Part shown: one piece after another, positions 61,201 through 64,000 of the stretch
Layout: the number at the start of each line of letters is the position of its first letter
Position numbering within the stretch: position 1 is the first letter of the stretch
Assembly: GCA_964536015.1 (NCBI GenBank)
Contig: CAZHVS010000004.1
Span: 124,001-188,000 of the forward strand
Length of the DNA: 64,000 nucleotides
Direction: 5' to 3'
From: CAZHVS01 sp964536015
Lineage (GTDB): Bacteria; Bacteroidota; Ignavibacteria; Ignavibacteriales; Ignavibacteriaceae
Program-made: the position numbers and the translations under genes
The notes under the pieces: model-generated
What the model was told of the DNA's origin: nothing
Seen by the model: only the letters and a program-made list of their open reading frames with translations
Databases searched by the model: none

Positions 61201-62243
61201 TTACTCCCAAAAACATATTACTTGTTAGGACAGATAGAATTGGCGATGTTGTTTTAACTCTTCCGCTTGCTGAAATGATAAAAAAAAATTTTGCTGATTG
61301 CAAAATTTCTATTCTTGTAAGAAAATATACCGAATCTCTAGTCATAAATAATCCTTACATAGATGAAGTAATTATACTCGAAGAAAACAATGGGATTCCA
61401 CTAATAAAAAAAAATGTTTGGAAATTGAGATCTTATAATTTTGATACAACAATTGTTGTCTATCCAACTTTTAAACTTGCTTTGATTCTCTACCTATCAA
61501 GAATAGCCCTACGCATCGGGACAGGTTACAGATGGTACTCGTTCCTGTTTAATAAAAAAGTATTTGAACATCGCAAAGATGCAAAACGACACGAACTAGA
61601 ATATAATGTTGGCCTACTAAAGCAATTAAACATTTCTACAGAAATAAATATTGATGAATTAAAATTCAATCTTTGTCCTTCAGAAATTTCATCAAATGAA
61701 ATCGAAGTTATTCTAAAAGAAAAAAATATTGATAACGGTTTACCAATAATAATTATCCACCCAGGAAGTGGTGGCAGCGCTGTTGATCTTCCAATTGATA
61801 AGTTTAAGAAACTGGTAGAATTTTTAAATACTTTGAAATGTCAAATAATAATTACCGGTTCTAAAGCTGAAGTAGAATTATGTAATCAATTAGTTATTAA
61901 TTCATCGGTAATTAATCTTGCAGGACAATTTGATTTAGCACAGATGATTGCATTGATAAACAAAGCAAATATTTTTATTTCAAATTCTACAGGACCTTTA
62001 CACATAGCAGCAGCGTTAGGAAAATTTGTGGTTGGATTTTATCCAAAAATACTTTCATGTTCAGCAAAAAGGTGGGGACCATATACATCAAAAAGACTTA
62101 TTTTTGAACCACCTATTAAATGCAATAACTGTACACGAGAGCAATGTGAAAAGTTAAATTGTATGGATACTATAAATTTAGAAGAGGTTTTTGTGAAGAT
62201 AAAAAAAATTAATAAGTTGCTTCCTAAGAACGGAGAAATTTAA
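61197..62243 (+). CDS. Family 9 glycosyltransferase (heptosyltransferase-like)
   Basis: A 348-residue GT-B-fold enzyme. N-terminal NILLVRTDRIGDVVLTLPLAEMIKKNFADCKISILVRKYTESLVINNPYIDEVIIL and the C-terminal nucleotide-binding part (IIIHPGSGGSAVDLPIDKFKKLVEFL, LVINSSVINLAGQFDLAQMIALINKANIFISNSTGPLHIAAALGK) match GT9, which uses ADP-heptose in LPS inner-core synthesis. ADP-heptose production is encoded in the window at 17387-18867, though GT9 members can use other donors. Translationally coupled to the glycosylase gene upstream and the DUF3108 gene downstream. Confidence 0.9.
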   Translation: MITPKNILLVRTDRIGDVVLTLPLAEMIKKNFADCKISILVRKYTESLVINNPYIDEVIILEENNGIPLIKKNVWKLRSYNFDTTIVVYPTFKLALILYLSRIALRIGTGYRWYSFLFNKKVFEHRKDAKRHELEYNVGLLKQLNISTEINIDELKFNLCPSEISSNEIEVILKEKNIDNGLPIIIIHPGSGGSAVDLPIDKFKKLVEFLNTLKCQIIITGSKAEVELCNQLVINSSVINLAGQFDLAQMIALINKANIFISNSTGPLHIAAALGKFVVGFYPKILSCSAKRWGPYTSKRLIFEPPIKCNNCTREQCEKLNCMDTINLEEVFVKIKKINKLLPKNGEI

Positions 62244-63046
62244 TGAGAATAAAAATTTTTAGTAATGTAATACTGTTTATAATAACTTCCGCGTTAGTAT
62301 TTAGTTTAACAGCTTTAAATAATTCCGGAGATGATTTCAGAAAAATAGAAAACAAAGCATTTAAAGTTGGAGAAAAACTTTTCTTTGATGTCAAATACGG
62401 ATTTGTAACGGCCGGGGTTGCTTCATTTAGAATTCCTGAAATAAAAAAAATGTCCGGAAGAGATTGTTATCATGTTGTGTTCGAAGTGAACTCAGTTCCA
62501 AGTTTTGATTGGATTTACAAAGTAAGGGATAGATACGAGACATATCTTGACTACGAAGGATTGTTTCCATGGCGATTTGAACAGCATATCAGGGAAGGCG
62601 GCTACTCAAGAGATTTCTCAGCTTTCTTCGATCAGCGAAAAGGAAAAGCTAAAACTTCTGAAGGAACTTATGACATTCCTAAATATGTAAATGATATTGT
62701 TTCTGCTTTTTATCTTGCTAGAACATTTGATTTTTCAAAATTAAAAGTCGGAGATAAGATTCATCTTCAGAATTTTTATAAAAATAAAACTTATGACCTT
62801 GATGTTAAATATCTGGGAAAAGAAAAAATAAAAGTTGCATCAGGCTCCTGGAATTGTATTATGGTTGAACCATTAGTACAGGAAGGCGGATTATTTAAAA
62901 GTGAAGGAAGTATTGTAATCTGGCTTTCGAATGATGAATTAAAAATTCCTGTCAAAGTTAAAACAAAAGTTGTGATCGGTTCAATTGATGCAGAACTAAC
63001 CGGTTATGAAGGATTAATGTCCAATCCCAAATCCAAAGTAGAGTAA
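62243..63046 (+). CDS. Exported DUF3108 protein
   Basis: A 267-residue protein with a signal peptide (SNVILFIITSALVFSLTAL). The mature beta-rich domain fits DUF3108: KVGEKLFFDVKYGFVTAGVASFRIPEIKKMSGRDCYHVVFEVNSVPSFDWIYKVRDRYETYLDYEGLFPWRFEQHIREGGY and YPVKLKTKVVIGSIDAELTGYE-like end (IPVKVKTKVVIGSIDAELTGYEG). The family is periplasmic and of unknown biochemical function. Start overlaps the GT9 stop by one base. The context suggests a role in glycan or lipid export or sensing. Confidence 0.85.
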   Translation: MRIKIFSNVILFIITSALVFSLTALNNSGDDFRKIENKAFKVGEKLFFDVKYGFVTAGVASFRIPEIKKMSGRDCYHVVFEVNSVPSFDWIYKVRDRYETYLDYEGLFPWRFEQHIREGGYSRDFSAFFDQRKGKAKTSEGTYDIPKYVNDIVSAFYLARTFDFSKLKVGDKIHLQNFYKNKTYDLDVKYLGKEKIKVASGSWNCIMVEPLVQEGGLFKSEGSIVIWLSNDELKIPVKVKTKVVIGSIDAELTGYEGLMSNPKSKVE

Positions 63047-63059
63047 CTGTCATTTAATT

Positions 63060-64000
63060 ATGCAAGAAAGCAATAATCAATTTAAGGAGGAAGAAGAAAA
63101 ACTTCCTTCCGAATCAGAACATCAATTAAAAGTTCTAACCGCAAAAATTTCTCCTGTTAAAGCAGCGTGGCTTGGACTTGCCGGAGGATTTTTTTTCTAT
63201 CAATTCATAGGTGGCTTCCTGACTATTCTAATCTTTGGATTGAATCCTAAAAATGCCGATGTAAATGCTTTTAGATTAATGACCGTTGCAGGGCAGATTT
63301 TGTTTATTCTTTTACCAGCACTTATTTTCTCAAAAATAATTTATGAAGATGTTACTGAAATAATTAGATTTCGTACAACTTCCTTGAAAGAGATAGGTTT
63401 ATTTACCGCCGGTATAATTGCACTCACACCGTTATTACAAAATATGCTATTCATCCAGAATTATTTTATTGAATTACTTGCAAAAAATAATTCAACCATA
63501 AACTATATCAAATCAGCTTTTGATTCACTCAACAAAACAGTTGAAGCAACTTATGGCGATTTACTTAAGATCAATTCCGTTTATGATGCAATGATTGTAA
63601 TAATTGCTGTATCAATTATTCCTGCTGTTTGCGAAGAAACTATGTTCAGAGGATTTATTCAACGCAGCTTTGAACTGAAATATAAACCTTTTCTCGCTGC
63701 TTTTATTACATCAATCTTTTTTGGTGTTTACCATTTCAATCCTTATGCAATTATTGGATTAATTGCATTGGGATTGTACTTTGGATATGCTGCTTACAAA
63801 AGCAATTCCATATTAGTTCCGGTAGTTTTACATTTTATAAATAATTTCAGTGCAGTAATACTTTATATGATTTTTGGTGATGAAGAGTTAATTCAAAATA
63901 AAGCTATACCTCAAAGCGAATTAACATCATCCTTAATCAACTTTGGTTACCAATTAATAATTTTTATAGGAATCATTGTTATAATAACCAGATATTACAA
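63060..64000 (+). CDS. CPBP-family intramembrane glutamic endopeptidase, 3' end cut by window
   Basis: Starts at ATG 63060 and runs open to base 64000 (at least 313 residues). A charged N-terminus (about 35 residues) leads to several membrane helices. The CPBP (Abi/CAAX-protease-like) motifs are present: PAVCEETMFRGFIQ (EExxxR), FFGVYHFNPYA (FxxxH) and VVLHFINNFSA (HxxxN). Such proteases process prenylated or other membrane proteins; the substrate here is unknown. It follows the DUF3108 gene by 13 bases, ending the visible part of the long co-directional run. Confidence 0.9.
   Translation, partial: MQESNNQFKEEEEKLPSESEHQLKVLTAKISPVKAAWLGLAGGFFFYQFIGGFLTILIFGLNPKNADVNAFRLMTVAGQILFILLPALIFSKIIYEDVTEIIRFRTTSLKEIGLFTAGIIALTPLLQNMLFIQNYFIELLAKNNSTINYIKSAFDSLNKTVEATYGDLLKINSVYDAMIVIIAVSIIPAVCEETMFRGFIQRSFELKYKPFLAAFITSIFFGVYHFNPYAIIGLIALGLYFGYAAYKSNSILVPVVLHFINNFSAVILYMIFGDEELIQNKAIPQSELTSSLINFGYQLIIFIGIIVIITRYY

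Noticed and set aside
1..64000. tRNA or rRNA genes, CRISPR arrays, insertion sequences, prophage or integrase genes
   Set aside because: No conserved tRNA/rRNA segments, no spaced direct repeats and no transposase, recombinase or phage-like protein were seen in any gap or frame.

Overview
The window is an AT-rich chromosomal segment of a Gram-negative member of the Bacteroidota/Ignavibacteriota-Chlorobiota group, most likely a member of the Ignavibacteria. Four secreted proteins end in the type IX secretion (T9SS) C-terminal sorting domain with the 'NYPNPFNP' signature typical of that lineage. Many genes are preceded by a Bacteroidota-type -7 box (TAnnTTTG). Outer-membrane genes include TonB-dependent receptors, a DUF4249 lipoprotein, TamB, LptE and an Omp85-like barrel. 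I see no rRNA, tRNA, CRISPR array, insertion sequence or phage gene. The segment looks like vertically inherited, tightly packed chromosome. The lineage call is inferred from these signatures, not from a marker phylogeny.

Layout. 1-699: 5' part of pgk, cut by the window edge. 977-7429: T9SS M14 peptidase, AI-2E-type permease, a DUF4922 (GalT/HIT-like) plus two-module glycosyltransferase pair, a half-size TSUP permease and a small lipoprotein. 7546-18867 (minus): an envelope operon of heptose kinase (rfaE1), heptose-1-P adenylyltransferase (rfaE2), tamB, rnr and a large protein fusing a zinc-peptidase domain, a beta-propeller and an Omp85-like barrel. 19021-21702: second T9SS M14 peptidase. 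21927-25876 (plus): prs, rplY/ctc, pth, then rpsF-ssb-rpsR-rplI. 25934-27902: an unknown protein and a MetX-like hydrolase. 28027-33357 (minus): TonB-dependent receptor, DUF4249 lipoprotein, ECF sigma factor, probable anti-sigma factor and two Spy/CpxP-like proteins, ending in a clear terminator. 33888-34232: gene-free leader with a candidate switchable RNA, followed by a TM1266-like small regulator, a second TonB-dependent receptor and a DMT permease. 37702-42563 (minus): DoxX/MauE-thioredoxin protein and a C25 gingipain-like T9SS protease. 42777-47287 (plus): methyltransferase, hemL, rlmN, lipoprotein and a TrmH-family methylase. 47288-52400 (minus): an acidic unknown protein and sdhCAB. 52639-55030: FGE-fold protein and a small T9SS sorting-domain protein. 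55183-64000 (plus): long co-directional run of SPOR/TPR protein, MBL hydrolase, sigma-54 activator, LptE, BcsA-like glycosyltransferase, TPR protein, 3-methyladenine glycosylase, heptosyltransferase-like GT9, DUF3108 protein and a CPBP protease cut by the window end.

How the genes work together: the dominant theme is envelope building (heptose supply, GT9, LptE, TamB, Omp85-like barrel) and T9SS export of peptidases, interspersed with housekeeping genes. The two most notable regulatory loci are the ECF sigma/anti-sigma/Spy-like module, where a short CGTCAAA motif precedes both the sigma and anti-sigma genes, and the leader RNA at about 34100-34232. In that leader a 13-bp stem and a hairpin sequestering the ribosome-binding site compete for the same six bases, as in a translational riboswitch.
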